64,000 nucleotides of DNA from assembly GCA_029891385.1 (NCBI GenBank), contig CM057225.1, positions 16,420,620-16,484,619 on the forward strand. Direction: 5' to 3'. Position 1 is the stretch's first letter, and each line of letters begins with the position of its first letter. Positions 39,864-52,007 of the stretch are shown one piece after another. Source of the stretch: Erythroxylum novogranatense (Eukaryota > Streptophyta > Magnoliopsida > Malpighiales > Erythroxylaceae). The position numbers were made by a program, and so were the translations under genes. Under the pieces are notes generated by a model. That model was not told the origin of the DNA. It saw only the letters and a program-made list of their open reading frames with translations, and ran no database searches.

Positions 39864-40380
39864 GTTAGATGAAGCGAAGAAACAAAATGAGTCACGAACG
39901 ATTTTCTCAAGAGGAGAACAGACGCTATTTCAAGTTTTATTTACGTAAGTGACGGAAACATTAAACAATTAAAGAATCCATTTTTTATATATTTTCTATT
40001 TTTCATTAATAAAAATTTTATTATTTTATTATTTTATTATTAATTATATAAAATTTATTATTAATTATATAAAATATTATTATCAATTATTTAATAAATT
40101 TTATTATATTAAATATTATTCTATTCTATTTAAAAATATTTTATTTCTATAACATAAAAAACTGCTTCTCGAAAAAGCTGAAATTTGAGCTTTTCTGAAA
40201 AGCTCCAAATTTTAGCTTTTAAAAAAGCTGTATTTTAACTTTTTCAAAAGCTATTTCTACTTAAAAAGTGCTTTTGAAGTTTCCAACCAAACACCCATTT
40301 TTTTCCTGAAAATAGCTTTTGCGGTAGAAAAAAGTGCTTTTAGAGTCTCCAAAAGCTGAACCAAACAGGTACTTAATTAG

Positions 40381-42099
40381 TAGATTGTATTAGTACATTT
40401 GTTAACGGTCTTTTGTAAAATTAGCTATTTAGTATTAATTGCTTATGTGTAAAATGATTTATGAGAGCATGATTTTAAAAAATATAAAGCATAAATATTA
40501 TATATTTTAGTATTTCGTTGAATATTCTTATAAGAATTTAGATTTAGATATTTAATTTTACAAAATTCAGTTTATAACTTTAATAAAAAACATAATAATA
40601 ATAATAATAATCTAACGTTAAATTTTTATTAATATGGATGATGTTACATCATATTATTATTTTTATAATATATATGAATTTTATTATTTAATAAATTAAA
40701 AATATTTATAATTATAGTATAACATAAATATGATATATAGTAGTTATATATTAAAAATATTAATTGATGTGACTCTTTATGTTCAAAACTTAATATTATT
40801 GTATTTTAAATGTCAACTAATATTATAAAATTAAATAAAAATTTAAAAGTTTAATTAACCGCTTTATTATATTCTTTCGAACTTCATGACATAATTGTAC
40901 AATAAAAAAACCAACTTTGAAAATATACAGAGCAAAAATAGAGAGTAAAGTAGAGAACAATATTGACATTAGGTAAACAGCTAACTCCAAAAGCTCCTCT
41001 TATGGAGTTTTTAGAAATCAGCTTGTTGGGATTAAATAAGTTAACCACTAAGACATTTACCAAATGCATCAATAACTTTTTAAGATAGTCAAAAAGTTAA
41101 ATTTTACTCAATAAGCTAAAAAACAACTGATTCGAGGTTTTAGTGGAAGTTGGACTCTAATGTGTCTCAATATAAGGAAAAAGAATTCTATTTAAGTTTT
41201 GAAGTTAAATTTGCTACTACTATTTTAAGGTTAAATGTTTAAACTTTAGTAAAGAAAATGTAAATTCATCTTTCAAAAATTCTATTCAAGTTTTGAAGTT
41301 AAATTTTCTAATACTATTTTAAGGTTAAATGTTTAACCTTTAGTAAAGAAAATGCAAATTCATCTTAATTTTAAAGATGCTAATAAGTTTCAATAAACAA
41401 TACATTAAAATTTTGTTTAATTTATTTTAAATATATAATTTACAAACTAAAATTCTTTATCATAACGTTGCAATTTATTTTAATAAAATTTATTTTAAAG
41501 ACTATAAAATTCAACCGATAGCCAATGAATTTCAATAAAGGAATTAAGTGGTGTGAATAAATCTAAAAGACAATGAATTTACACAAAAGGCTCAATCAAA
41601 TATTAAAAAAAAAACAAAAATCCTTAAGTGAATAGAGTAATAGAATCATTTGCAAGCCTCGACAGTAGCATTTGTCAGAAAAATGGAATTGGCTACATTG
41701 TTGTGTCAACCCTGGCCATTGCTTACTCTATAATTACCTTACTTTGATGGTAAAACAAAGTTTTACAAGTTGAATTTAGTGGGCAAACTGTTAGATAAAA
41801 AGTAATATGAAGAACATAAATGTCAAAGACAATTAGAGTCTATTTCAACTAAATAAACTTTTATAATAATTTTAGAATCTATTGAATGATAAAATTGTAT
41901 TCTAAATCTTGATTAATTCATTAAGTTATTTTCTTTTATATGTAATATTATTTGAGAGTAAAACGCTTACAACAAATATTATACAAGTGATAATAGAGGA
42001 AATGAAGTATGAGACAAGAAGAATTATGATAGGAGGAAAGTGGAGAAAGATGTAAGAAACGACTGCATTTATGAAGCAAAATAAGAGAATAGATGAAAT
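40381..42099. other. AT-rich intergenic stretch
   Basis: Very AT-rich. It includes an imperfect direct repeat (tttaagttttgaagttaaat near 41190 and 41288, about 100 bp apart) and a short (ATA)n run at 40590. I see no gene. Confidence 0.5.
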
Positions 42100-44745
42100 G
42101 ATACGACATCGTTAATTGTGGGCAACTCAACTTTGAAGGGCTCAAAATGCTAGGAGCAAATAATGTGTTGAAAGGAGTTCTAGAATCAATCACTTGAATC
42201 AATTGTGAGAGGCGTCTACTAAAAAACATGCAAGAAAGAGTTTTATAAAGGTGTCACTTTTGAAAGTAACCAAGCCTCTACAGCTTTTGCATACAGATAT
42301 ATGTGATCTTATCAAGCCATAAGCCTTTGATAAGTGTTTATATTTTTGCTCTTCATTGATGATTACACGAGGAAGACGTGAGTTTATTTTTTGAATAATA
42401 AGAGTGAATTTTTTAGACATTTAAAAATTCTAGCTTCTTATTGAAAAATAAAGTGGATATAAAATTAAAACTTTAAGAACCAATAGAGGTGGAGAGTTCA
42501 TTATAATGAATTCAAGGTCTTTTGTAAGGAAAATGATATTTGACGTCCTATGACAATCCCAAAAGCACCACAACAAAATGTGATTATAGAGAGAAAGAAT
42601 AGGATAATTCTTACCATGGCAAGGACGATACTAAAAAGTAACAATTTGCCTAAGGAGTTGTGGGTTGAGGAGATTGCATGTCTAGTTTGTCTCTTTAACT
42701 ATTCACCTACAAGGAGTTTGGAGACAATAACGCCTCAAAAAGTATGAACTGGATGGAAGTCAAGTATAAGGCACTTAAAAGTTTTGAATATATTGGTTAT
42801 ATTTATGTATCCAAACAAGAAAGGACAAAACTTGATGATAGAAGAAAGAAGATCGTGTCTATTGGCTATGTCGAGAACTCTAAATGGAACGAATGTTTCA
42901 ACCCTATTTATAAGAAAGTTGTGATTAGCAGAGATGTGAAGTTTGAGGAAAATGCATCGTGGGATTGAATTGTTCAAAAAGAAGAGATATATAGTTTTCT
43001 TCTATATTTATAAGAAGACGAGAATGAGGATAAAAAAACTAAAGGCAAAAGCTCAACTCCTTCAACACTAACTTCTTCCTCAACAAGCACAAATGAATGA
43101 CGTCAAAGATTTCAATGCATAGAGATCTCTGGTAGCTGAGAAAGAAGACGGCGAGAATCTTTTGTCTATTTTCACATGATGAATCTTTGAGTTTTGAAGA
43201 GGTTGTTAAAGACAAGAAATAAATGCAAGCTATGGATAAAGAAATTCATTCCATTGAGAAAAATGATAGTTGGGAGTTTGTCACGCTACCAAGTGGTAGT
43301 CAAGCAATTGGGGTTAAATGAGTTTATAAGCTAAAGCAAATGTGAAAGAAGAAATTAAAAAGTATAAGGCGAGACTAGTTGCAAAAGGGTATAATCAAAA
43401 GCATGGTGTGGATTATGAAGAAGTATTTGCTCTTGTTGCTCAGGTATAATCAAAAGCATGGTGTGGATTATGAAGAAGTATTTGTTCTTGTTGCTCATTT
43501 AGAGGCAATATGGTTATTGGTCGCTCTTGTGGCCTAAAATTGGTGGATAGTTCAATCAAATGGATGTGAACTTAGCTTATTTAAATGGTTCTCTTGAAGA
43601 AGAAGTATATGTGGAACAATCTAAAGGATTTATGGTTGAAGGTAATCAAGATAAGGTGTTAAAATTAAAGAAGGCATTGCACAACCTTAAAAAAACACCA
43701 GGAGCTTGATATAGTCTACTCGACAAATATTTTCATAAGAATGGTTTTTCAAGATGTGTTCATGAATATCCACTTTATGTTAAAAAAGAGAAAGATGATA
43801 TTTTGTTTGTGAGCATTTATATAAATGACCTCATTCTTATGGGAAATAATTCACAAGAGTATAATGATTTTAAGAAGGCGATACACGAGAATTTGCAATG
43901 AGTATTATCTGAATTATATCATATTATTTAGGGATAGAAGTAAAACAATAGAGTGATAGTATATTTATCTCTCAAGGGTTATATGTAAGAGAGGAGAGTT
44001 ATATGCAAGAGATTATAAAAAAAGTATAAGAAGATAGATTGCAATCCTATAAACACTCAAATGGAGTGCCAGATAAAACTCTCCAAGGAAGATGGAGGAA
44101 GGAAAGTCAATCCAACCACATTTTGAAGCCTTATGAGAAGCCTAAAGTACTTGACATGTACTAGACCTGATATATTATTTACCATCGAATTAGTGAGTCG
44201 GTTTATGGAGAATCCAAGTGAAGAACATATGTGATCGGCAAAGAGAATTCTTCAATATTTGAAAGATACTCTTGATTATGGATTTTTTTCTACATCTTCT
44301 AATGAGGCTCGCTTAAAAGGATATTGTTGTAGTGATTATGTCAGTGACATTGATGACTAGAAGAATGCTATCTAGTTTATATTTTCTTTAGAGAAAATGC
44401 AATTTCACGATGTTTAAAGAAACAATCAGTTGTAACACTCTTAACAACTTAATTGAAGTATGTTGCTATAACTACTTATGCATGTCATGTGATATGGCTA
44501 AGGAGATTGCTAGTTGAACTTCATTTTGCTAAAAAAGAAGTGACTAAAATCATGGTGGACAACAAATTGACCATTGCTTTTGCAAAAAAATTGATGTTTC
44601 ATGATTGGAGAAAGCATATAGATGCAAAGTTTCATTTTATTCAGGATTGCATTACCAATAAGATGGTTGAAGTAGAATACAACAAAACTCTTGATTTAAT
44701 AATTGATATTTTTACAAAACCTCTCAAGAAAGATAAATTTTAGCA
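42100..44745 (+). pseudogene. Ty1/copia polyprotein remnant (integrase, RT, RNase H)
   Basis: A 5'-truncated copia pol with many stops. Parts in order: GAG-pre-integrase (about 42118-42235, GQLNFEGLKMLGANN); integrase core (42290-42750, with PKAPQQNVIIERKNR); the integrase C-terminal region with KQERTKLDDRRKK and VVISRDVKFEENASWD (42744-42968); reverse transcriptase (43225-44400, with NDSWEFVTLPSG); and RNase H ending in DIFTKPLKKDKF (44453-44743). A 55-bp direct duplication within the RT (43389-43498) shifts the frame. Gag and protease are missing. It is long dead. Confidence 0.88.
43389..43498 (+). repeat. 55-bp tandem duplication in copia RT
   Basis: The unit beginning GTATAATCAAAAGCATGG occurs at 43389 and again at 43444 with one or two differences. 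It is not a multiple of three, so it breaks the frame. Confidence 0.9.
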
Positions 44746-45560
44746 ACTTGGAGAGATGGTTAGAGTTGTGAAGAAGTCAAGTTTACAAGGGGCGTTGAGG
44801 GTTTTTCAACTAATTAAACGTGACTTTTTATCTTCAATAGTGGTGAATGCAAGGACATTTTTGGAATGCAAACGAATGTTTTATTAGTGAACTAAATATG
44901 GATTTAAAGCTTAAGTCTAGTTTTATGCTATGTTTGGTTGGAGGTTTATTAATGGAATGTAATAAAATGCATTCCATCGTTTGGGGGGAGACTTTATAAT
45001 GGATTGAAATGGGATGAGATGAAAGAGGAGAGTTTCATATTACATCTCATTCCATCCTAAACAGTAAAAATGAAAAACCTTCGATTTGGAGGGTTTAAGA
45101 TGAAATGTAAAATGATAAACAACATAATACTATATTACATTATAAACCCTTCATTCAATCAACATTTTACTATATTACATTATAAACTCTTCCATCACTC
45201 CTAAACAATAATTTTCTAATATTACATCCATTTATATTTCATTCCATTATAAACCATTCAATTCTATTAAAACCTAACGTCCAACTAAACATATCCTTAA
45301 ATAGCACAAGTTTTAGGTCTTCTAAAGAAAGTTATAGTTATTTATTAAAGGATGCTCAACTATAAAGTATGTTATTTAAAATTCCATTTTGAATGTTTAT
45401 GTTGATTAATAGTTGATATTTAGCCTATAAAAAGACTTGTAATTAGTTGTTATGAGATGGAGATAAGAAGTGAAAATATATAAATAAAAGTTTTTCAATT
45501 AACCCTTTCTTTTCTTCTTCCTCTATATCTTCCAATAAAGTAGTTCCTTGCTTTGGTAAT
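44746..45560 (+). repeat. Probable 3' LTR of the copia remnant
   Basis: A short purine-rich tract, caaggggcgttgag (about 44787-44800), follows the pol end. Further on are the TATA-like CCTATAAAAAGAC (45425) and an R/U5-like tail. No matching 5' LTR was found. A MITE of about 370 bp lies within it, so the LTR proper is about 400 bp. Confidence 0.5.
44930..45297. mobile_element. MITE inside copia LTR
   Basis: The left end TATGTTTGGTTGGAGGTTT (near 44930) is inverted at the right end as AAACCTAACGTCCAACTAAACATA (ending near 45293). The interior carries mirrored ATTCCAT/ATGGAAT words and has no coding frame. No clean target duplication was found. Confidence 0.65.
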
Positions 45561-46709
45561 GGATATTAAGCAATGGTAGCATTACTTAACGAGTCACCAT
45601 TTCATCATATAAATGGATCATTGCAACTTACAATACCTTTTGGAACATAAGGTAACCACTTCATTTCAACTTACTTAGCTTCTTAAGCTTATCAAATTTG
45701 ACTTTGCAATTTGATACAAAAGGGGTCAAGATAATTCAGCAGATGATGCGCTGTTATGAATGACTAATGCTAAATTATTTACTCGCTCTATTTCATAAGT
45801 CTCCAATGATTTATTTTACAAAATTAAATGTAGATGGAGAAATGATGAAGATTGTTTAGAAAATAATACAACAGCTCCTGGAAGGTGATAACATGACATT
45901 GGCATATACTTGGAATCATGAATGTTTATATTGGAAATGGAAATTAGTGGTAGGAAATTCTATTTAGTTACGATAGAAACTTATTGAGCTATTCTATGCC
46001 TTGCACAAAGATGACATTTAGGGTGGGTGACAACACATAAGAAGCCCAATATGCACTTTTTTGGAGAAGAATGGAGAAGGATGTGAGGGAATTTGTAAGG
46101 AAGTGTGATGTATGCCAAAGGAACAAATATGATTTAACCAAACCTGTGGGACTTTTACAACCTCTGTAAATTCCACAGGAAATATGAACAGAGGTTAGTT
46201 TAGATTTTATGAAAGGGTTGCCTAATTTAAATGGTTATTTAATCATCTTATTGGTAGTATATTGATTGATTAAATATGGTCATTTGTCCTATTCGTCATC
46301 CTTATAAAGCTGAAAAAGTAGCTAAACTCTTTATGGATAATGTATGGAAATTACATGGACTACCTAATGTCATTATTATTGACAGGGAAGCCATGTTTAC
46401 TAGTGCATTTTGGAAGAAGTTGTTTCAATTACAAAGAGTACAACTACATTTTCCACGACTTATGATAATAGATTAATGGGTAAATCAAAGTTTTGAATCT
46501 CATTTTAGAGACATATTTATGATTATCCAAGCTAACAAAGTAGTTGGGTACTATTAGTAGAAATGTGGTACAATACCACCTTCATTATATATCCACTACA
46601 CCCTTTGAAGCTCTATATAGTTATGCATCATCATTACACATTCTTTATTTAGTGGGTGATTCACATCTCTTACTGGTGGATAAATTTTGAAAGATTATGA
46701 GGCCATAAT
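45561..46709 (+). pseudogene. Ty3/gypsy integrase remnant, left part
   Basis: Across frames the + strand reads DVREFVRKCDVCQRNKYDLTK (zinc finger Cys pair, about 46080-46140), LDFMKGLPNLNGY (first catalytic Asp region), HPYKAEKVAKLFMDNVWKLHGLPNVIIIDR (second Asp, 46297-46386) and WYNTTF with TTPFEALYG-like words (about 46560-46620). Several stops are present. It is cut at about 46710 by a copia element and resumes at 52328. It is too decayed to assign to a clade. Confidence 0.82.
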
Positions 46710-47054
46710 TTTTAGTTATTAATGTAGAAATTATAATCTTATGTTACATCTTTTGCTATATAGGATTTGTTTTTATTCAAAAGACATAATTGCTTTTTGA
46801 GTTGTGGAAGCAGATTTTTAGGAGATTAACTTGTGTTAGTGGGTAGCTATAGTGGGTTGTTAGTTGTGATTAGTGGGTTGTTACTCGGTTGTAGTGGGAT
46901 CTTGTTTTCTCATAGTTTGTTACATTCTCTTGTGTATAAAAGGTTGGTTCATGGATGAATACAAGGATTTTTTTTGGCTCAATTTCTTGCCTACCACTTG
47001 TTTGTTAAAAGTTCCTTTATAGCTTTTATTCTTATAATTATCTTATTATCTTAC
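46710..47054 (+). repeat. 5' LTR of nested copia
   Basis: Runs from TTTTAGTTATTAATG (eroded TG start) to TTATCTTACA. It is followed by tctagtatcaaagttg, a decayed initiator tRNA-Met primer-binding site. A TATA-like TGTATAAAAGG lies at 46931. Confidence 0.75.
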
Positions 47055-47084
47055 ATCTAGTATCAAAGTTGAGTTACAATTCTA

Positions 47085-47900
47085 AATGGCTAACAATTAT
47101 GCTGGAGTAAAACTTTTATGGCCTTTAATTCCAAATTTTCAGAGTATAACTACAATGTATGGGGGTACCAAAATGAAGAAATTATTTTCATCCTAAGAAC
47201 TATAGGATTTGGTGGAGAATGGCTATAATAAAGATGGGACAATAATTGATAATGTTAGAGAACTTTGAAAGAAAGATCCCAAAGCCTTATTTTTCATGCC
47301 CAAAGCCTTATTTTTCATGCAATAAGTAGTGGATGATGTAATTTTCCCTTATATTGCTACTACCATGAAATCAAAAGAAGTTTATGATGCATTGAAAGAT
47401 TCCAAAGCCTTATTTTTCATGCAATAAGTAGTGGAAGATGCAAATTTCTCTCATATTGTTACTGCCAGGAAGTTAAAAAAAAGTTTGGGATGCATTGGAG
47501 AATGTCTACTAAGGGAGTGCAAAAGTGGTAAATGTTAAGCTTCAAACTCTTATTTGAAAGTTTATTTCTGAAAGATGAAGATAGCTTGTCTAAATATGTT
47601 TCCATCAAAATTGATTTTGTTAATCAAATAAAAAAATATAGTGAGATTTTGAGTAAGCGGAAGGTGGTTGAGAGAATTCTTAAAATTTACCAAAGAAGTA
47701 TGATCTTATTATGGCTACAATTGAGAGTGAAAAGATCTGCAACTACTAGTTGTTGATGAATTACATGAGTGTCTTTGTTTTCATAAAGATATAATGAAGA
47801 GATATGATAATGATTATGCTGAGAATGTTTTTTTACAATAAGATGCATATTTCATAAAATGGAAAAGAAGCCAGTGAATCAAGAAATAAAATTAACTTCA
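47085..47900 (+). pseudogene. Copia gag remnant
   Basis: Begins MANNYAGVKLLWPLIPNFQ at 47085, a typical copia Gag start, then KDPKALFFM and VVDDVIFPYIATTMKSKEVYDALK, the conserved UBN2/Gag stretch. That stretch is partly duplicated in tandem (47300-47401 and about 47403-47505, plus a 21-bp repeat at 47278-47319). It continues as LLFESLFLKDEDSLSKYVS (from 47532). There are stops throughout. It would form the particle shell in an intact element. Confidence 0.8.
47278..47505 (+). repeat. Tandem duplications in copia gag
   Basis: A 21-bp unit, CCCAAAGCCTTATTTTTCAT plus G, occurs at 47278 and 47299. The following ~103-bp segment (47300-47401) recurs at about 47403-47505 with substitutions. Confidence 0.85.
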
Positions 47901-48129
47901 ACAAGTAATGTGGTGGACATTCCTCATAAGGAAGAAGAGGAGGCTAAAGCGGTGGTCGATCCAACAGGAATAGCCAGCAGTTTATAAGTATCAAGAAGGT
48001 GAAAATGGTAGACAAAAGCAATGCTTCTATTATAAGAGATATGATAAAAAGGTTTTGCAGGCTTAAAGAAAAAGAAGCTGTGTAATTGAGAAGCAACATC
48101 ATGATTTTTTTCCAAAAAGACAAGCAAGA

Positions 48130-48323
48130 AGATCTTCAAAACCAATAAAGTTGATTCATGCAAACATTTATGGGCCTATAAGGACACTTTTCCTCAACAA
48201 AAACATGTATTTTTTTAGTTTTTTTAAATTATTTTAGTTGAATAACATAGATTTATTTTCCCAAGGAAAAAACTTAAGCTTTTTATATCTTCAAGAAGTT
48301 CAAAACATACATTGAGAAACAAA
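48130..48323 (+). pseudogene. Copia integrase, left piece
   Basis: KLIHANIYGPIRTLFLNKNMY (from about 48150) matches the start of a copia integrase core. The frame then decays until a TIR element interrupts it at 48324. Confidence 0.75.
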
Positions 48324-48920
48324 GGCCATGTTTGATAAATAGTTTATCAACTATTTTTTAGCTGATTGAAATATTTTAACGGTCAAACAGTTAATGGATA
48401 TGTTTGGTAATCAATTGATTGGGTTGGCTGATTGAACCCAATCAACTGATCTTGGAAAAGCTCATATGTAGTAGCATTTTGAGTTTAGAACTCAAAATTT
48501 AATGTTAAAAAACCAATTGTACCCTTTAAGTTAAAGCCATTGTTCTCATGTTTTGCCACGGAGAACAATAGCCTTTTTAAAAAGATAGGAAGAAAAATAG
48601 AGTACTGTTTGGGAGTAAATTTCATTACTAATTTTCTTAAATTTCATTACCAATTTTCTTGTTCTGTTCACATCAAAGCAAGGAGACAAAAAGCCTTAAA
48701 TCTTTATGCAACTTTTGTAAATCCTCGTAATGGGAAAAGAGTAGCTACAAGGAAAATGTTTTACTGTCCTCATAATTATTAATTGTTAGATTCCCATAAG
48801 TTGCATACAAATTTCATGTAATTATTAATAGCATCTTTATTTTTTTCTTTTGCAATAATTATTGATCTTAGGCTATGTTAAGTATCTATCATTAATTTAA
48901 GATCGAGAAAGGAAAAAAGA

Positions 48921-48988
<68 letters not shown>

Positions 48989-49293
48989 CTTTAATAGATT
49001 TATAAACTTAATTTTGTAAAATTAAATATCTAAAATTTAAATTCTTATAAGAATATTTTTTTTAAAAAAAATAAGATATAATACATATGTCCTTATAAAT
49101 ATTTTTTAAAGTCGTGCTCTTATAAGTTATTTTACACATAAACATTTAATACTAAATAGTTAATTTTACCAAACATCTTTAATAAACAACTGATATTATC
49201 CGCTGATCAAATCAACTAATAGAATCCACTGTTAGTTAACCGTTGATAGAATTAGCTAACAGTTAATGCAATCCGTTGATTGTCAAACAGGCT
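48324..49293. mobile_element. TIR element inside copia integrase
   Basis: GGCCATGTTTGATAA at the left is inverted at the right as TTGTCAAACAGGCT. Copia integrase sequence resumes directly after it. The interior has mirrored AATCAACTG/CAGTTGATT-type words and an (ATT)n run (48917-48985), and no recognised transposase. An 80-codon frame at 48540-48782 is unassigned. Target duplication is unclear. Confidence 0.65.
48917..48985. repeat. (ATT)n microsatellite
   Basis: An uninterrupted ATT run of about 23 units, inside the TIR element. Confidence 0.95.
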
Positions 49294-49830
49294 AAAGTGA
49301 ACAACTAATAAAGACCTTGAGAATAGATTGTAGGGGAGCGTTTTTCTCTCAGGAAGTTCACAATTTTTGTGAAGAATGTGGGATTCAAAAACAACTGACA
49401 ACTAACTACATTCCACAACAAAACGAAGTTGCAGAAAGGAATAATTGCAGCCTTATAGAGATGAGAAAAAGTAAAAGCCAAAAATCTTCTAATCAATATT
49501 TGGGTAGAAGCAATTATACATTAGCTAAATTCTTAATCGATTTCCTACAACAATTTTGAATCAACAAACACCATTCGAAGCTTGGTATGGTTAGAAGCCT
49601 AAAGTAGCCCATTTAAGAGTTTTTGGTTGCATTGCATTTTTGCATGTTCCATATCAAAAAAGAGAGAAATTCAATGATAATAGCATCAATCATATTTTCA
49701 TGGGTTATAGTAATAAAACAAAATGATATTGTTTTTACAATCCTCTTATCAAAAAATTGCTAATAAGTTGTGATGATTTTTACGAGAAAAATAGTTGGAA
49801 CTGAAAGAATCTGCAGTCAATTTCAGGAAT
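49294..49830 (+). pseudogene. Copia integrase, right piece
   Basis: From 49314 the frame gives TLRIDCRGAFFSQE, HNFCEECGIQKQ and YIPQQNEVAERNN, the second Asp and the Glu region of a copia integrase. It then continues as FEAWYG and RVFGCIAFLHVPYQKR (about 49570-49660), the integrase C-terminal part. Frameshifts and stops are present. Confidence 0.82.
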
Positions 49831-50089
49831 ACTACTTGAAGATAGTGAATCCCTTGATGCTCTCACAAGAGAAGAAGATCAAAATGGAGATTCTAATCTT
49901 TCTACACTCAACAGCCCTGAATCATCTACATTAACAAAAGGCAATCTAATGTCTCAAGGTTGTCCTCAGTGGGCTTTTCCTCATTAGATTCACCACTAAG
50001 AAAATGAAGATCCTTGCAAGAAATTTATGAAAGTAGAGAACAATGTCAGCTTGCTCAAATTGAAGAACCATCTACTTTGAAGAAGCAAT

Positions 50090-51236
50090 AAAGTCTAAGG
50101 AATGACATGCAATAATCGATGAAGAAATGAAAGCCTTAGAAAGAAACAAGACGTGGGAGCTACTTAATCTTCCAAATGGGAAGGAAGTTGTTGGGATAAA
50201 GTGGATCTATAAGATTAAGTTCAATATTGATGGAACTATCCAAAATTAAAAAGCAAGACTAGTTTCACTTAGGTACATGTGGTAAGAAGGCATATACTTT
50301 GAAGAAACTTTTTCTCCAATAACAAGGTTTGATACAATATGCACCATTCTAACTATTTCCACTAATTTTAGTTGGAAGTTTTATCAGTTTGATGTAAAGT
50401 CAACATTCCTACATGGAACTTTAGAGGAAGAAGTGTATGTTTAATAATTAAGAAGATATGATATTGTAAGCAATAAAGATAAAGTCTATCGTCTAGTAAA
50501 AGCATTATATGGACTAAAACAAGCACCTCAAGCCTAGCATGGAAGAATATATAGACACTTGTGTAGAAATGGTTTTCAAAAAAGTCTAAGTGAGTCAACT
50601 TAGTATGTGAAAACTAGAGGTACAGTTGAAAATCTTATCGTTTGCCTCTATGTTAATTTATTAGTACCAGTAACAATGACATGTTATTGGATGAGTTTAA
50701 AAAGATGATGTTAGATGAGTGATTGATTTAGGCTTGAAGAATTACTTCATGAGGCTAAAAGTCAAGCAATGTGATGCAAGAATTTTATTTATCAAGAAAA
50801 TTATGTTCATTATCTTATCAAAAGATTCAATTTGAAGAAAATTTTTCTTCGATTGTGTGAGTGAAAAAATTGAAGCTTAATATAAGAGCTTGATAAGATG
50901 TTTACTGTATCTTATTAACAACAGACCATATATTACACAAGCAATAGGTCTCTTATCCAGGTTTATGCAAAGTCCTAGCAAAAATCACTTTTGCTACAAA
51001 AATGAATCTTGAGATATTTGAAAGGAACAAACTCTTGGGAAATATGGTATAAATGCACAATCAATTTTAGGTTACATGGTTTCTTAACAATGATTTAGGG
51101 GGTTGCATTAAAGATCGAAAGAGTATTACAGGTTATCTGTTCACTATAAGTATGAGTGCTATTTCATGGAGTTAAAAGAAATAACAATCTACCGACTATC
51201 ATCTTTAAAGGTTGAATATATTATTGGGCGCAACAG
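50090..51236 (+). pseudogene. Copia reverse transcriptase and RNase H start
   Basis: Words across frames: NKTWELLNLPNGKEVVGIKW-like (about 50140-50205), IRFDTIC-like near 50325, then QFDVKSTFLHGTLEEEVYV-like (50385-50440) and ALYGLKQAP-like (50500-50530), the palm of a copia RT. RNase H words such as GCIKDRKSITGYLF follow near 51100. Many stops are present. The domain continues at 51674, past a 427-bp insertion. Confidence 0.8.
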
Positions 51237-51241
51237 GTATA

Positions 51242-51668
51242 TTTTTTGAAAAAGAAAAATAAAATGAACAAAGTGAACATGAAATATTTAACGTGGTTTA
51301 CCCTTAATTTTGGGTTTCGTCCACGGACAAAACTCAGAATAATTATTCTATTATTACAAATAGTAGGTATACAGAGATAAAACCAAAATAGTGGCTCACA
51401 AGGTGTTTCTTATCTTAAAAATATTAACTTTACTATTTTGTCACTCACCAACTCTTTAAGAAAATCTTTCCTAACTTCAGAGTATTGTTTTCCTTTGATT
51501 TTGTTCTGTGTTTTTGTTGTTGTTGAATCAAGTAGGGAGTGCCTTATATAAGCACTCTAGCGCATGAGACAATTGTCTTATAGTTGTCTTCTTTCATTTT
51601 TTAATATTTTGGTGCCGCATTTGTTGAAAACTTGGTGTCCCTCCAAATGAGAGGGACCCTTATTCAAC
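51242..51668. mobile_element. 427-bp insertion in copia RNase H, LTR-like
   Basis: Copia RNase H sequence reads on either side, and a direct repeat gtata(t) flanks the insert (51237-51241 and 51669-51673). The insert has ACGTGGTTTACCC...CGTCCACGG near its left, a word set common in plant LTRs, and a TATA-like CCTTATATAAGC at 51542. It could be a solo LTR or TRIM. The ends are not a clean TG...CA, so the class is uncertain. Confidence 0.55.
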
Positions 51669-51673
51669 GTATA

Positions 51674-52007
51674 TGGATGTTACAACAATAGCTTGTCAAG
51701 CTGTTTGGTTGCAAAGGATCTTGGTAGACATAAAGCAAGCTTAAGTAAAGGCAAATACGATCTATTGTGATAATCAATCAACTATTGCAATGACGGAAAA
51801 ATCTAGTTTATCACAACAGAATAAGACATATAGAGACCAGTTATTGCTCCATAAGAGGGCTCATTGCAAAAGGAGAAATTAAGATGGAGTATTGTAATAC
51901 CAATAGTCAAGTTGTAGATTTTATTTACCAAACTATTACCATTAAAGAAATTAATGTATTTGAGAGATTTGTTAGGTGTTGGTGATTTCTACATTAAGGG
52001 AGGTTGT
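51674..52007 (+). pseudogene. Copia RNase H, right piece
   Basis: VTTIACQAVWLQRILVDIKQA, then IYCDNQSTIAMTEK (51755-51800), the conserved copia RNase H block with its CDN motif. The end of pol is decayed. A short purine-rich tract (aagggaggttg) precedes the 3' LTR at 52008. Confidence 0.8.

Larger units (their letters stand above)
17458..40372. mobile_element. Old TIR element split by nested LTR retrotransposons
   Basis: The left end GGCCTGTTTGGTT (17458-17470) is inverted at the right end AACCAAACAGGTAC (40359-40372). The flanks tgatttag (17450-17457) and ttaattag (40373-40380) agree at 6 of 8 bases, as for an old hAT-type target duplication. Removing the LTR retrotransposon at 18323-39863 and one of its duplicated gttag copies leaves about 1.4 kb. 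This is AT-rich at both ends, where the arms carry related AAAAGCT/AGCTTTT words in opposite orientation. I see no transposase, so it is probably non-autonomous. Confidence 0.6.
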
